Below, piece after piece: positions 31,486-43,283 of a stretch of 64,000 nucleotides of DNA. The notes beneath the pieces were generated by a model. The model was not told the DNA's origin and made no database searches. It saw only the letters and a list, made by a program, of their open reading frames with translations. Positions within the stretch are counted from its first letter, which is position 1, and every line of letters begins with the position of its first letter. The position numbers were made by a program, and so were the translations under genes. This DNA is from Thermus aquaticus (lineage in GTDB: Bacteria > Deinococcota > Deinococci > Deinococcales > Thermaceae), in assembly GCF_001280255.1 (NCBI RefSeq), contig NZ_LHCI01000106.1, forward strand, positions 1,746,206 through 1,810,205. The letters run 5' to 3'.

Positions 31486-32900
31486 CGCTCCACCTCAAAA
31501 GGGAGAACGTACCGGGGCTTTTGGGCCAGACGGTGCTGGCCGAAGAGGACGATGCGCACCTGGTACCTCCCCGGGGGCAGGCCCTCGGGGAAGGGGAAGA
31601 GAATGGGCTTGCCCGCGTCCCACTCCCACCCAAGCCTCCGGCACCCCTCCCGGCAGAGCCAGACCTGGGCCCGGTACCCCTCGCCCTGGAGGCGGACCAC
31701 CCCCACCCCCTTCCCCTGGGGAATGGCGGCGTAGAGGAGGGTAGGGGGCGGAGGGGCGGTCCGGGTGGCCAGGTAGAGGAAAGGGAGGCTTAAAAGAAGG
31801 GCCGAGGCCCCGGCCAGGCCCAGGGCCAGGGGCGGGCGGAAGCCCCGGAGGAGGGCCATCCCTCCCGCCAAGAAGAAGACCTCCCCCCGGAAGGGGCTGG
31901 GCACGCTGAAGGGGTTGTCCACCATGCCCATGGCCAGAAAGGCCAGCAATAGGGAGAAGAGGAGCCCACTCCCCCAGGCCCCCGCCAGAAAGGCGCCCAC
32001 CAAAAGGAGAAGGCCCATGGCCCCCAAGAGGCCGCTTTCCCCCAGGGCCTGCAGGAGGTGGTTGTGGGCGAAGGTCCAGAGGCCCCCCAAGGGCTTCAGG
32101 GCCTCGGGACAGGCCACTCCCCGCATCTCCAGGAAGGGGAAGAGGAAGCAGTCCCCGAAGAGGACCCCCTTGAGTTCGTCCCCCAGGAGGTAGGGCCCGA
32201 CCCCAGTCCAGGGGTGGGCCTGGAAGACCTCGTAGGCCCTGAGCCAAAGCCCCTCCCGGCCGGAGAGGTGGGCCTGGAAGAAGCGCTGGGCGACGGGCGC
32301 CTCTAAACTTCCCGCCAGCAAGAGGAAAAGCCCCGCCGCCCCCAGGGCCAGCCACCCCCGCCTTTGGAAGAGGACCCCCGCCGCCCCGCCCACCAGAAGG
32401 GCCAGAAGCCCCCCCCGGCTTCCCGAGAGGAGGAGGACCACCCCGCCAAGGAGCCCCAGGAGGACCCTAAAGGGCCAGGGGTAGCGGACGTGGAAGGCCA
32501 GGAGGATTCCCAAGGTCCCCATGAGCCCCAGGCCCACGGGGGAGTGGTAGGGGTGGAGGAGCCTCTCGGAGGACACCCGGTCCCCGAAGGCCAGGTAGGA
32601 GGCCAGGAAGGCCTCCAGGTAGAGGACGAAGAGGCCGTAGCCCAAAGGCCCCAGGCCCACCGGGGCTAGGGCCACCCCCGCCCCCACCAGGCCCAGGACG
32701 TAGAGGAGGCGGAGCGCGGCCAGCGTAAGGGCCTCCTTCCCCGCGAAGAGGGCGGGGAGGAGGAGGGAGAGGCCGTAGAGGGCCAAAACCGCCCAGGCGG
32801 CCTTGGGAAGCTTCCGGAGCTGGGGGAGGAAGAGGGGGCTTAGCAGGCTTAGGGGGGGGAAGATGGGGCTTAGGGCCAGGCCCCAGGCCAGCGCGCGCAC
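31482..32900 (-). CDS. O-antigen-ligase-like membrane protein
   Basis: A 472-residue protein. GTG 32900 is chosen because TATATT (32912-32907) ends 6 nt before it. About 11 membrane helices are followed by a soluble C-terminal domain of about 100 residues. HPWTGVGPYLLGDELKG and FAHNHLLQALGESGLLGAM carry the conserved histidine loop of the Wzy_C/WaaL family, which links glycan chains to a lipid or protein acceptor. The periplasmic C-terminal domain (LPPGRYQVRIVLFG) is extra. Likely attaches the surface polysaccharide to its anchor. Confidence 0.85.
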   Translation of the reverse strand: MRALAWGLALSPIFPPLSLLSPLFLPQLRKLPKAAWAVLALYGLSLLLPALFAGKEALTLAALRLLYVLGLVGAGVALAPVGLGPLGYGLFVLYLEAFLASYLAFGDRVSSERLLHPYHSPVGLGLMGTLGILLAFHVRYPWPFRVLLGLLGGVVLLLSGSRGGLLALLVGGAAGVLFQRRGWLALGAAGLFLLLAGSLEAPVAQRFFQAHLSGREGLWLRAYEVFQAHPWTGVGPYLLGDELKGVLFGDCFLFPFLEMRGVACPEALKPLGGLWTFAHNHLLQALGESGLLGAMGLLLLVGAFLAGAWGSGLLFSLLLAFLAMGMVDNPFSVPSPFRGEVFFLAGGMALLRGFRPPLALGLAGASALLLSLPFLYLATRTAPPPPTLLYAAIPQGKGVGVVRLQGEGYRAQVWLCREGCRRLGWEWDAGKPILFPFPEGLPPGRYQVRIVLFGQHRLAQKPRYVLPFEVER

Positions 32901-32941
32901 GGGCCCAATATACAAGGCTTTGGAGGAGGAGAGCCGGGCGG

Positions 32942-32976
32942 AATACCACCCCATGCTGGCTTGCGCCAGGGCATGG
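32942..32976. repeat. Dispersed palindromic repeat, copy A
   Basis: AATACCACCCCATGCTGGC, then TTGC, then GCCAGGGCATGG: an imperfect hairpin matching copies at 34777-34818 and 50363-50399. This copy lies in the divergent intergenic region of the ligase and LptA-like genes and is not next to a stop codon. Confidence 0.7.
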
Positions 32977-33030
32977 TAGGCCGAAGGAAACGGGAAACAA
33001 GGGTATAAGGCCCTTCTCAGAAAGCTGGGG

Positions 33031-33036
33031 TATAGT
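33031..33036 (+). promoter_or_regulatory. -10 box of leaderless LptA-like gene
   Basis: TATAGT ends 7 nt before ATG 33044. It also contains the GTG of a slightly longer frame, which is therefore unlikely to be the start. Confidence 0.6.
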
Positions 33037-33043
33037 GCAGGCC

Positions 33044-33664
33044 ATGAGGCTTCTTCCCCTGGCCCTCTTTCTTTCCCTGGCCCTGGCGGCCCGCTTCGCC
33101 GCCTTCAGCGTGGAGCCCGCCGGTCCCCAGCGGGTCAACCTGGACACCGGGGTCACCACCCTGCCCCAGGGAGGGGTCCTGGTGGACAACGAGAACGGCC
33201 TCCGTCTAAGAGCGGGCTACATAGAGTACAAGGAGGGGGCCTTCATCCGGGCCCGGGCCCTGGAGCTCCTCTCGGCCAAGGAGACCTTCCGGGCCCAAAG
33301 CCTGGACTACGACATCCCCAAGCAGGAGGCCTGCTTCGGCGCCCTGGTCTTTGCCAACGCCGACTTCAAGGGCCTAAGTGCCGAAAGGGCCCTGGCCCTC
33401 TTCGCCGAGGACATCGTGGTCCTGAAGGGGAAGGTGCGGGCGGACTCTCCCCGCCTCGAGGCGGAGACCCTGGTGGCGGACCTGAAGGCCCGGGAGGCCC
33501 TGGTCCTGGGGCGCTTCACCTATCAGGAGGGGAAGGCCACCTTAAGAGGCCAGGGACCCTCCGCCAGGCTTTACCTGCGCTTCGTCGGGGGTAAGGTCCA
33601 GGCCAGCACCAAGCTCCCCCCAGAGGCCCCCCGCCTGGCCGCCTACGCCTCCAGGCTCCCATGA
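33044..33664 (+). CDS. LptA/LptC-like periplasmic OstA-domain protein
   Basis: A 206-residue protein with signal peptide LLPLALFLSLALAARF. The body is a run of beta strands of the OstA/LptA jellyroll type (GLRLRAGYIEYKEGAFIRAR, RAQSLDYDIPKQEACFGALV, DIVVLKGKVRADSPRLEAET). LptA-like proteins bridge the periplasm for outer-membrane glycolipid transport. It overlaps the LptF/G-like permease start by 4 nt, supporting a joint role. Confidence 0.7.
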   Translation: MRLLPLALFLSLALAARFAAFSVEPAGPQRVNLDTGVTTLPQGGVLVDNENGLRLRAGYIEYKEGAFIRARALELLSAKETFRAQSLDYDIPKQEACFGALVFANADFKGLSAERALALFAEDIVVLKGKVRADSPRLEAETLVADLKAREALVLGRFTYQEGKATLRGQGPSARLYLRFVGGKVQASTKLPPEAPRLAAYASRLP

Positions 33665-34767
33665 CCCTCTACCGCCACCTCCTCAAGGAAAGCCTCCCCG
33701 TCCTTTTCCTCACCCTCCTCTTCCTCACGGCCATCTTCCTCTTCGGCTTCTTCTACGCCGGGGCGAGGTGGCTGGAGGGGGTCCCCATCCCCAAGATCCT
33801 CCGCTGGCTCTCCTACCACGTGCCCGGGGTCCTGGTCCAGGCCTTTCCCATCGCCTTGGTGACCACCACCGTCCTGGTCTTCGGCCGCCTGGCGGCGGAA
33901 GGGGCCCAGTTCGCCCTCCTTTCCGGAGGGGTGCCCCTGTGGCGGGCCGCCCTTCCCCTTCTTTGGCTTGGGGCCCTCCTCTCCGTGGCCGCCCTGTACC
34001 TCCAGGAGTACGTGGTGCCCGAGGCCAACAACCGGGTGCGGGTGGCCTGGTGGGACGAGATCCACACCCAGGGGGCGGGGCTTTTCCGCCTCAAGGGCAT
34101 GCAGATCCCCATCGGTCAGGGGCGAAGCCTCTACTTTGAGGACTTTGACATGGAAAGGAAGGAGATGGTGGGGGTGCGCATCGTCTCCTTCCAGGGCGAG
34201 GTGGGCACCTTCCTCTTCGCCGAGCGGGGCACCTGGGACGACCGCCTCATCACCCTGAGGGGTTACCGCTTCTACCGGGTGGACTTCCGGGAGGTGCCGG
34301 GGCTGGAAGGGGCCAGGGACCTCCTGGCCCAGGTGCGGCGGGTCTTCCGGGCGGTGAGCCGGGGGGAGGTCTTGGAGGTGGAGTCCGACCTCTCCCGGGC
34401 CCGGGCCATCGCCGACTACGCCGACACCTTCAGCTTCGGCCAGAACAGCCTCTCCCAGGCCTGGCGGAAGGCCAGGGACCCCTTCCTCCCCCCCCTGGAG
34501 CGGGACCGGGCCCGGCTGGAGTTTCACTCCAAGCTGGCCCTGCCCCTGGCCAACCTGGTCCTGGTGCTGCTGGCGGCGGCCATGGCCCTCCGCTACGGGC
34601 GGAGCACGGGCCTGGCCCTGGGGCTCAGCGTGGTCCTGGCCCTGGGGTACTACGGGGCCTTCTTCCTGGGCCGCGCCCTGGCGGGGGTGGGGGCCCTGCC
34701 CCCGGAGCTTGGGGCCTGGGGGGCCAACCTCCTCTTCTTCCTCCTGGGGGTGCGGGCCCTGAGGTGA
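33661..34767 (+). CDS. LptF/LptG (YjgP/YjgQ) family permease
   Basis: A 368-residue membrane protein with the family layout: three N-terminal helices (LFLTLLFLTAIFLFGFFYAG; FPIALVTTTVLVFGRLAAEG), a periplasmic jellyroll domain (about residues 130-260) and three C-terminal helices (LANLVLVLLAAAMALRYGRS). LptF/G are the transmembrane parts of the ABC extractor that pulls lipids from the inner membrane to LptA. Only one permease is present here, and no lptB ATPase gene is in the window; it may form a homodimer or pair with a product encoded elsewhere. Confidence 0.88.
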   Translation: MTLYRHLLKESLPVLFLTLLFLTAIFLFGFFYAGARWLEGVPIPKILRWLSYHVPGVLVQAFPIALVTTTVLVFGRLAAEGAQFALLSGGVPLWRAALPLLWLGALLSVAALYLQEYVVPEANNRVRVAWWDEIHTQGAGLFRLKGMQIPIGQGRSLYFEDFDMERKEMVGVRIVSFQGEVGTFLFAERGTWDDRLITLRGYRFYRVDFREVPGLEGARDLLAQVRRVFRAVSRGEVLEVESDLSRARAIADYADTFSFGQNSLSQAWRKARDPFLPPLERDRARLEFHSKLALPLANLVLVLLAAAMALRYGRSTGLALGLSVVLALGYYGAFFLGRALAGVGALPPELGAWGANLLFFLLGVRALR

Positions 34768-34776
34768 ACTCGGGGC

Positions 34777-34818
34777 TGGGCCCCCCAGGCTGGCCCAGAC
34801 CCGCATGGGGTGGCATTA
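34777..34818. repeat. Dispersed palindromic repeat, copy B (after lon)
   Basis: The segment ends GCATGGGGTGGCATTA, where TTA (34816-34818) is the lon stop codon read on the minus strand. The hairpin arms are less perfect than in copy C. Could end lon transcription and that of the permease gene. Confidence 0.6.
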
Positions 34819-37230
34819 GGCGTGGGCCACCAGCTCCCCTTTGACCCGCTTCTTGGGCCTGGCCTTGGCCCGGGCCTCGAGGGCCTTCAGGCCCCCCACC
34901 AGGGCCAGGTCCAGGACCTGGTCCAGGTGCTCCACGATGTGGAAGGTCATGTTCTGCCGGAGGGGCTTCGGGATGTCGGCCAGGTCGGGCTCGTTCTGCC
35001 TGGGCAGGATGACCTCCCGGATCCCGGCGCGCCTGGCCCCCAGGACCTTCTCCTTCACCCCACCGATGGGGAGAACCCGGCCCGTGAGGGTGATCTCCCC
35101 GGTCATGGCGATGTCGTGGCGCACAGGAACCTCCGTGAGGGCCGAGACCAGGGCGCTCACGATGGCCACGCCCGCCGAAGGCCCCTCCTTGGGGATGGCC
35201 CCCGCGGGCACGTGGATGTGGACGTCGCTCTTCTCAAAGCGCTCCAGGGGGATGCCGAAGCGCTCGGCGTTCTTCTTGGCGTAGGAGAGGGCGGCCCGGG
35301 CGGACTCCTTCATCACGTCCCCCAGCTGCCCGGTCAGGATCAGGTTCCCCTTGCCGGGCATCACCGAGACCTCCACGAACATGATGTCGCCGCCCACCGG
35401 GGTGTAGTACATCCCCGTGGCCACCCCCACCTGGGGCTCGCGGGCCTCGGTCTCGGGGAGGAAGCGGGGCGGGCCCAGGTACTTCTCTAGGTCCTTCTCC
35501 GTGATGCGCACCCGCTTCTTGCCCTCCTCCAGGATCTGGCGGGCCGCCTTGCGCAAAAGGGCCCCGATCTCCCGCTCCAGCTGCCTGACCCCCGCCTCCC
35601 GGGTGTAGTGGGTGATGAGGCGCATAAGCGCCGCCTCCGTCACCACCACCTGCCCCTCGGAGAGGCCCGTCTCCCGCATCTGCCGGGGCAGGAGGTAGCG
35701 CTTGGCGATCTCCAGCTTCTCCTGCTCAATGTAGCTGGTGAACTCAATGGCCTCCATGCGGTCCATGAGGGGGGCGGGGATGTTCTGCGGGAAGTTGGCG
35801 GTGCAGATGAACATCACCTCGGAGAGGTCAAAGGGCACGCCCAGGTAGTGGTCCACGAACTCCTTGTTCTGGGCGGGGTCCAGAACTTCCAGAAGGGCCG
35901 CCGCCGGGTCCCCCTGGTAGGAGATGCCCAGCTTGTCCACCTCGTCCAGGAGGAAGACGGGGTTCTTGGTGCCCGCCTGCCTCAGGCCCTGGATGATGCG
36001 TCCGGGCATGGCCCCGATGTAGGTGCGGCGGTGGCCCCGGATGTCGGACTCGTCCCGCACGCCGCCCAAAGAAATGCGCACGTACTTGCGCCCCAGGGCC
36101 TCGGCGATGCTCTTGGCGATGGAGGTCTTGCCCACCCCGGGAGGCCCCACGAAGAGGAGGATGGGGCCCTTGTTCACCTCTTCCTCGGGGATCTCCCCCC
36201 GCCTGGCCCGCTCCACCTTGAGCCTGCGCACCGCCAGGTACTCCAGCACCCGGTCCTTGACCTTCTCCAGGCCGTAGTGGTCCCGCTCCAGGATCTCCTT
36301 GGCCCTTTCCAGGTCCAGGTTGTCCTGGGTGCGCGCGTTCCAGGGGAGGTTCACGATCCAGTCCAGGTAGGTGCGGATGACGCTAGCCTCCGCCGAGTCG
36401 GGGTGCATGCGGGCGAAGCGGTTCAGCTCCCGCTCCGCCTCCTGGCGCACCACGGGAGGCAGGTTCAGGGCCTCCACCTTCTGCCTGAACTCCTCCACCT
36501 CCTCAGCCCCCTCCTCCCCGTGGAGCTCCCGCTGGATGGCCTTCATCTGCTCCCGGAGGAAGTACTCCCTCTGGTTGCGGTCAATCTCCTCCTTGACCTG
36601 CTGCTGGATGCGCCTCTGGGTTTCTATGAGCTCCAGCTCCGCCCCCAGGAGGACCAGGACCCGCTTGAGGCGCTCGGCCACGTCGGCGGTCTCCAGGACC
36701 CGCTGTTTGTCCTCGAGGCGGAACTCCATGTGGAAGGCAACGTAGTCGGCGAGCTGGCTGGGGTCTTCCAGGTTGAGGATGAACTGGGCCACCTCAGGGG
36801 GCAGGTACCTGCCCTCCTTGAGCAGGGCCTGGAACTTCTCCTTCACCTCCCGCACCAGGGCCTTGACCAGGATGGGGTCCCCGGGCTCGTCGGGGATCAC
36901 CTCCCCTTGGGCCTCGAGGTGGTCCCCCCGGTCCAGCCAGGCCTTGACCCGCACCCGGGCGAAGGCCTGCACCAGCACCTGGACGGAGCCGTCCGGGTTC
37001 TTGCGCATCTTGAGGATGTTGCAGGCGGTGCCCACCTCGTAGAGGTCCGAGGGCTTGGGATTCTCCACCTCCTTGTCCTTCTGGCTCACGATGAGGAGCA
37101 CGCGCTCGCGGGCCAGGGCCTCGTCAATGGCCCGGATGGAGATGGGGCGGCCCGCGTCAATGGGCATGACCATGGTGGGGTAGATGACCGACCCCCTCAC
37201 AGGGCACACGGGCAAGGTTTCCGGTAGCAT
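34816..37230 (-). CDS. lon: ATP-dependent protease Lon
   Basis: An 804-residue serine protease with fused AAA+ domain. I chose ATG 37230 because AAGGAGGG lies directly upstream; an in-frame ATG 14 codons earlier lacks this. Order: LON substrate-binding domain ([18 protein letters not shown]), coiled coil, Walker [21 protein letters not shown], Walker [12 protein letters not shown], and protease domain with the catalytic Ser in [11 protein letters not shown] followed by the conserved Lys region. It degrades damaged and regulatory proteins in the cytoplasm. Divergent from the DUF1517 gene. Confidence 0.97.
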   Translation of the reverse strand: MLPETLPVCPVRGSVIYPTMVMPIDAGRPISIRAIDEALARERVLLIVSQKDKEVENPKPSDLYEVGTACNILKMRKNPDGSVQVLVQAFARVRVKAWLDRGDHLEAQGEVIPDEPGDPILVKALVREVKEKFQALLKEGRYLPPEVAQFILNLEDPSQLADYVAFHMEFRLEDKQRVLETADVAERLKRVLVLLGAELELIETQRRIQQQVKEEIDRNQREYFLREQMKAIQRELHGEEGAEEVEEFRQKVEALNLPPVVRQEAERELNRFARMHPDSAEASVIRTYLDWIVNLPWNARTQDNLDLERAKEILERDHYGLEKVKDRVLEYLAVRRLKVERARRGEIPEEEVNKGPILLFVGPPGVGKTSIAKSIAEALGRKYVRISLGGVRDESDIRGHRRTYIGAMPGRIIQGLRQAGTKNPVFLLDEVDKLGISYQGDPAAALLEVLDPAQNKEFVDHYLGVPFDLSEVMFICTANFPQNIPAPLMDRMEAIEFTSYIEQEKLEIAKRYLLPRQMRETGLSEGQVVVTEAALMRLITHYTREAGVRQLEREIGALLRKAARQILEEGKKRVRITEKDLEKYLGPPRFLPETEAREPQVGVATGMYYTPVGGDIMFVEVSVMPGKGNLILTGQLGDVMKESARAALSYAKKNAERFGIPLERFEKSDVHIHVPAGAIPKEGPSAGVAIVSALVSALTEVPVRHDIAMTGEITLTGRVLPIGGVKEKVLGARRAGIREVILPRQNEPDLADIPKPLRQNMTFHIVEHLDQVLDLALVGGLKALEARAKARPKKRVKGELVAHA

Positions 37231-37267
37231 GTTCTCCCTCCTTTCTTTGGCGGTCTCTTGGGGTTTG

Positions 37268-37294
37268 TCCATAGCCTAAGCCTACCTATGTCAA
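37268..37294 (-). promoter_or_regulatory. Candidate lon promoter
   Basis: On the minus strand TTGACA (37294-37289) is followed after 15 bp by TATGGA (37273-37268). The -35 is perfect; the spacing is short, so the exact -10 is uncertain. Confidence 0.4.
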
Positions 37295-37354
37295 GTTTAC
37301 TGCAAAAGCCTCTTTCACGCAAAGGGGTAAGCCGCCAAGGCGTATTCTGGTGGC

Positions 37355-40069
<2,715 letters not shown>

Positions 40070-40077
<8 letters not shown>

Positions 40078-40600
40078 GGACTGGGAGGCCTTCTACCGGG
40101 AAAGGGAAGAAGCGCGCGCCCCCGCCTTCGTGGTGCGGGCCTACGGGCCCTTTGCGCCCCCGGGCCCCGTCTTGGACCTGGCGGGGGGCCTGGGGCGGAA
40201 CGCCCGCTACTTCCTCCAGAGGGGGCGCCCGGTGGTCCTGGTGGAAAGGAGCCGGGAGGCCCTGAGGCGGCTTGCGGGGACGGCGGGCCTCGAGCTTCTG
40301 GAGATGGACCTCGAGGCCTTCCCCCTCCGCCTCCCCAAAGGCCCCTTCGCCGCCATCGTCGTGAGCTACTACGTGAACCGCCCCCTACTCGCCCTCCTCC
40401 CGCCCCTCCTCCTCCCGGGAGGGCTTCTCCTGGTGGAGGGCTTCAGCCAAAAGGAGGCCAGGAGGCGGGGAAAGCCCCAAAGCCCCTTCTACTGGGAACC
40501 CCTGGAGCTCCTCACCCCTCCCCCGGGCCTCCTCCTCCGGGCCTACGGGGAGGGGTGGATGGAGGGGTTTAGGGTCTATGCCGTCCACCTACGCCCGTAG
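40070..40600 (+). CDS. Class I SAM-dependent methyltransferase
   Basis: A 176-residue protein. GPVLDLAGGLGRNARYFLQR near residue 32 is the AdoMet-binding motif I, VVLVERSREALRRLA motif II, and PFAAIVVSYYVNRPLL the motif IV region, followed by PGGLLLVEGF. It resembles small TehB-like methyltransferases. Substrate unknown. Co-transcribed with the esterase; its end overlaps the convergent Fe-S protein gene by 12 nt. Confidence 0.85.
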
Positions 40601-42574
40601 GCCCCGGGCCACCAGCTCGGCGATGTCCAGGACCTCGGGAGCCTCCTGGTCCTGGGCCACCTCCACGTTCATCATGGCCATGCAGAAGGGGCAACCCGTG
40701 GCGATGACCTCCGCCCCCGTGCCCTTGAGCTCGCGGTAGCGGTTCTGGGAAACCCGCATGGCCCCGGGCTCCTCCTCCTTCCAGAACTGGGCGCCGCCGG
40801 CCCCGCAGCAGAAGCTCTTCTCCCGGCTCCGCCCGGGCTCGGCGAGCTGGAAGCCTACCCCCTTCAGCACCTCCCGGGGCGCCTCGTAGACCCCGTTGTG
40901 GCGGCCCAGGTAGCAGGGGTCGTGGAAGACCACCTTCCTGGTCTCCTCGCTGACCTTAAGCCTCCCCTCTTGGAGAAGCTCGGCGATGAACTCCGAGTGG
41001 TGGACCACCCTATAGTTACCGCCAAAGTCCTTGTACTCGTTAGCGAGGGTGTGGAAGCAGTGGGGGCAGGTGGTGACGATGGTCTTGGGGGCCACCCGGT
41101 TCAGGGTTTCCACGTTCTCCGTGGCCAGCTGGAAGAATAGGTACTCGTTGCCCGCCCGCCTGGCGGCGTCCCCGGTGCACTTCTCCTCCGTGCCCAAGAC
41201 CGCCCAGTCCACCCCGGCGGCGTTCAGGATCTGGGCCATGCTCCGGGCGATCTTCTGGGCCCGGGGGTCGTAGCTGGCGGCGCACCCCACCCAGTAGAGG
41301 ACCTCGGGGTGGGGCTTTTCCGCCACCTTGGGCACGGGAAGCCCCTCGGCCCAGTCCAGGCGCTTGGCCTGGCTGATGCCCCAGGGGTTGCCCGCCCTTT
41401 CCATGCCCCGGAAGGCGTTGTTGAGCTCCTGGGGAAACTCGCCCTCCATGAGGACCTTGGCCCGGCGCACGTCTAGGATGTGGAGCATGGGCTCGTTGCC
41501 CACCGGGCAAACCTCCACGCAGGCCATGCAGGTGGTGCAGGCCCAGAGGGCCTCCTCGTTGAGGGCGAACTCCATGAGGGGCCTTGGGCTTTCCTTCCCC
41601 GAGGCGAACTCGGGGAGGATCTCGTTGAGCTCGTAGCGCTCGGAGATGAGGATGGCGGCGGGGCTTAGGGCCTTGCCCGTGGTGTAGGCGGGGCAGGCCT
41701 CCTGACAGCGGTTGCACATGATGCAGGCGTAAGCGTCCAGGAGGCGCTTCCAGGAGAGGTCTTCCAGCTTCTCCGCCCCAAATTTTTCCTCTTCCTTTTC
41801 AAGGTCCAGGGGGACCAGGGCCCCGGGCTTCTCCTTGCCGAAGGCCAGGTTGATGGGGGCCATCATCAGGTGGATGTGCTTGGAGCGGGGGAAGTAGGGC
41901 AAGAAGAGGAGGATGGAGCCCAAGACGCCCCACCAGAAGAAGTGCTCAAAGAAAGTGAGGGCCTGGGGGGAAAGGCCGGAGAGGGCCCCCGCCAGGGCGC
42001 TGGCCACGGGCTGGAAGGGATCGGGGCCGTCTTTGGCCAGGGTGAAGGCCTTGGAGAGGAGGCGGCTACCCACGTGGAAGGTGATGAAGGCCCCCACGAT
42101 GGCCGAGTCCCGGGGGATGCCCTGGCGCACCTTTTCGTGGAGGGGGACCTTGGAGTTCCAGGTGAAGTCCCGGGGCGCCACCACGTAGCGGCGGAGCATG
42201 AGCCCCAGGATGCCCACCAGGATGAGGGCCGTGAGGAGGTCGGCGATGAGGTTATAAGGGTTCCAGAAGCCCCCCCGGGCATGGAGGCCGAAGAGGCCCT
42301 CGAGGAGGTCCACCAGGTTCACCAGAAGGTAGTAGACGAAGCCGTAGAAGACGAAGGCGTGGAGGAGGGAAACCAAAGGCCTCCTCTTGAAGACCGTCCG
42401 CTGGGTGAGGGTGAGCCAAAGCGCCCGCCCGATGCGCTGGAGCAGGCGGTCAAAGCGGTCCTCGGGACGGCCCCGCCTGATGGCCAAATAGACCCGGCGG
42501 AAGCCGGTGTAGGCGTAGTAGAGGCTTGCCGCCAGGAGGAGGACGAAGAGGATTTTTTCCGGTAGGGTCAGCAT
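40589..42574 (-). CDS. Membrane-anchored Fe-S oxidoreductase (HdrD/GlpC-like, CCG domains)
   Basis: A 661-residue protein from ATG 42574, with AAGGAGG upstream. About five membrane helices (residues 1-230, HdrE/NarI-like with possible haem-ligating histidines) lead into two 4Fe-4S motifs: CIMCNRCQEACPAY and CTTCMACVEVCPVG, then two CCG domains (WVGCAASYDP...CTGDAARR; FHDPCYLGRHN...CCGAGG, CPFCMAMM). Such proteins pass electrons between a soluble donor, often electron-transfer flavoprotein, and the quinone pool. Partner genes are not adjacent. Confidence 0.9.
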   Translation of the reverse strand: MLTLPEKILFVLLLAASLYYAYTGFRRVYLAIRRGRPEDRFDRLLQRIGRALWLTLTQRTVFKRRPLVSLLHAFVFYGFVYYLLVNLVDLLEGLFGLHARGGFWNPYNLIADLLTALILVGILGLMLRRYVVAPRDFTWNSKVPLHEKVRQGIPRDSAIVGAFITFHVGSRLLSKAFTLAKDGPDPFQPVASALAGALSGLSPQALTFFEHFFWWGVLGSILLFLPYFPRSKHIHLMMAPINLAFGKEKPGALVPLDLEKEEEKFGAEKLEDLSWKRLLDAYACIMCNRCQEACPAYTTGKALSPAAILISERYELNEILPEFASGKESPRPLMEFALNEEALWACTTCMACVEVCPVGNEPMLHILDVRRAKVLMEGEFPQELNNAFRGMERAGNPWGISQAKRLDWAEGLPVPKVAEKPHPEVLYWVGCAASYDPRAQKIARSMAQILNAAGVDWAVLGTEEKCTGDAARRAGNEYLFFQLATENVETLNRVAPKTIVTTCPHCFHTLANEYKDFGGNYRVVHHSEFIAELLQEGRLKVSEETRKVVFHDPCYLGRHNGVYEAPREVLKGVGFQLAEPGRSREKSFCCGAGGAQFWKEEEPGAMRVSQNRYRELKGTGAEVIATGCPFCMAMMNVEVAQDQEAPEVLDIAELVARGLRA

Positions 42575-42648
42575 GGGCGCCACCTCCTTATACTCGGTAA
42601 AAGTTTACCCCATTCCCCGGGCCTGGCAAGAGCGTACAATGGCCTCCC

Positions 42649-42849
42649 GTGGAAACGGTGGCCTTCCTGGCGCTCCTCTTCTTCGGGCTTGTGAACCTCT
42701 ACGTGTTTCACCGCTTTAAGAAGCCCCTCCTCCCGCTTCTGGTAGCCCTTTTCCTAAGCTTTTTCGTCTTCTTCCTGAACCCCGTTTTGGGCCTTCTCTT
42801 CTTCCTCCTGGGCCAGACCCTGGCCTTCTACGCCGCCGGGAAGAGGTAG
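42649..42849 (+). CDS. Small two-helix membrane protein
   Basis: A 66-residue protein from GTG, about 7-8 nt after a TACAAT box near 42636. Two or three hydrophobic helices (VAFLALLFFGLVNLYVFHRF; LLPLLVALFLSFFVFFLNPV; LLFFLLGQTLAFYAAG). No family recognised. It is convergent with the DUF212 gene and overlaps it by 22 nt. Confidence 0.65.
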   Translation: METVAFLALLFFGLVNLYVFHRFKKPLLPLLVALFLSFFVFFLNPVLGLLFFLLGQTLAFYAAGKR

Positions 42850-43283
42850 TGAACGCCAAGGGCCACCAGGAGGCCCAGAAGAGCCCCCACGAAGACCTCC
42901 AGGTAGGTGTGGCCCAGAAGCTCCTTCAGGGGGGCCGGGGTGGGGCCCAGCTCCTGCAGGCGGCGGATCTCCTGCACCAGCTGGTTCAGGAGCTGGGCGT
43001 GGAGGCCCGCCGCCCGGCGGATCCCCGTGGCGTCGTACATGACGACGAGGGCGAAGACGGCGGCCACGGCGAAGAGGGCGCTGTCAAAGCCCTCTTCCAG
43101 GCCCACGCTGACGGCTAAGGCGCTCACCGTGGCCGAGTGGCTGGAGGGCATCCCCCCGGTCTCCAGAAAGCGCTCCCACTGGAAGCGGCCCTCGAGGCGG
43201 TAGTAGATGAAAAGCTTCAGGGTCTGGGCCAGGAGGTTGGCCGCCATGGCCGTCCAGAAGATCCCGTTACCGAGGAGCTCCAT
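42828..43283 (-). CDS. DUF212 (divergent PAP2) membrane protein
   Basis: A 151-residue protein with four helices and the DUF212 pattern: GNGIFWTAMAANLLAQTLKL, the phosphatase-like GGMPSSHSATVSALAVSVG and DATGIRRAAGLHAQLLNQLV. The family is distantly related to PAP2 phosphatases, although not all catalytic residues are obvious. Start overlaps the end of folD by 17 nt, making it the last gene of the acc-nus-fol operon. Confidence 0.85.
   Translation of the reverse strand: MELLGNGIFWTAMAANLLAQTLKLFIYYRLEGRFQWERFLETGGMPSSHSATVSALAVSVGLEEGFDSALFAVAAVFALVVMYDATGIRRAAGLHAQLLNQLVQEIRRLQELGPTPAPLKELLGHTYLEVFVGALLGLLVALGVHYLFPAA

Noticed and set aside
35608..37227. 539-codon open frame on the plus strand
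   Set aside because: Lies entirely antisense to lon, whose motifs are complete.
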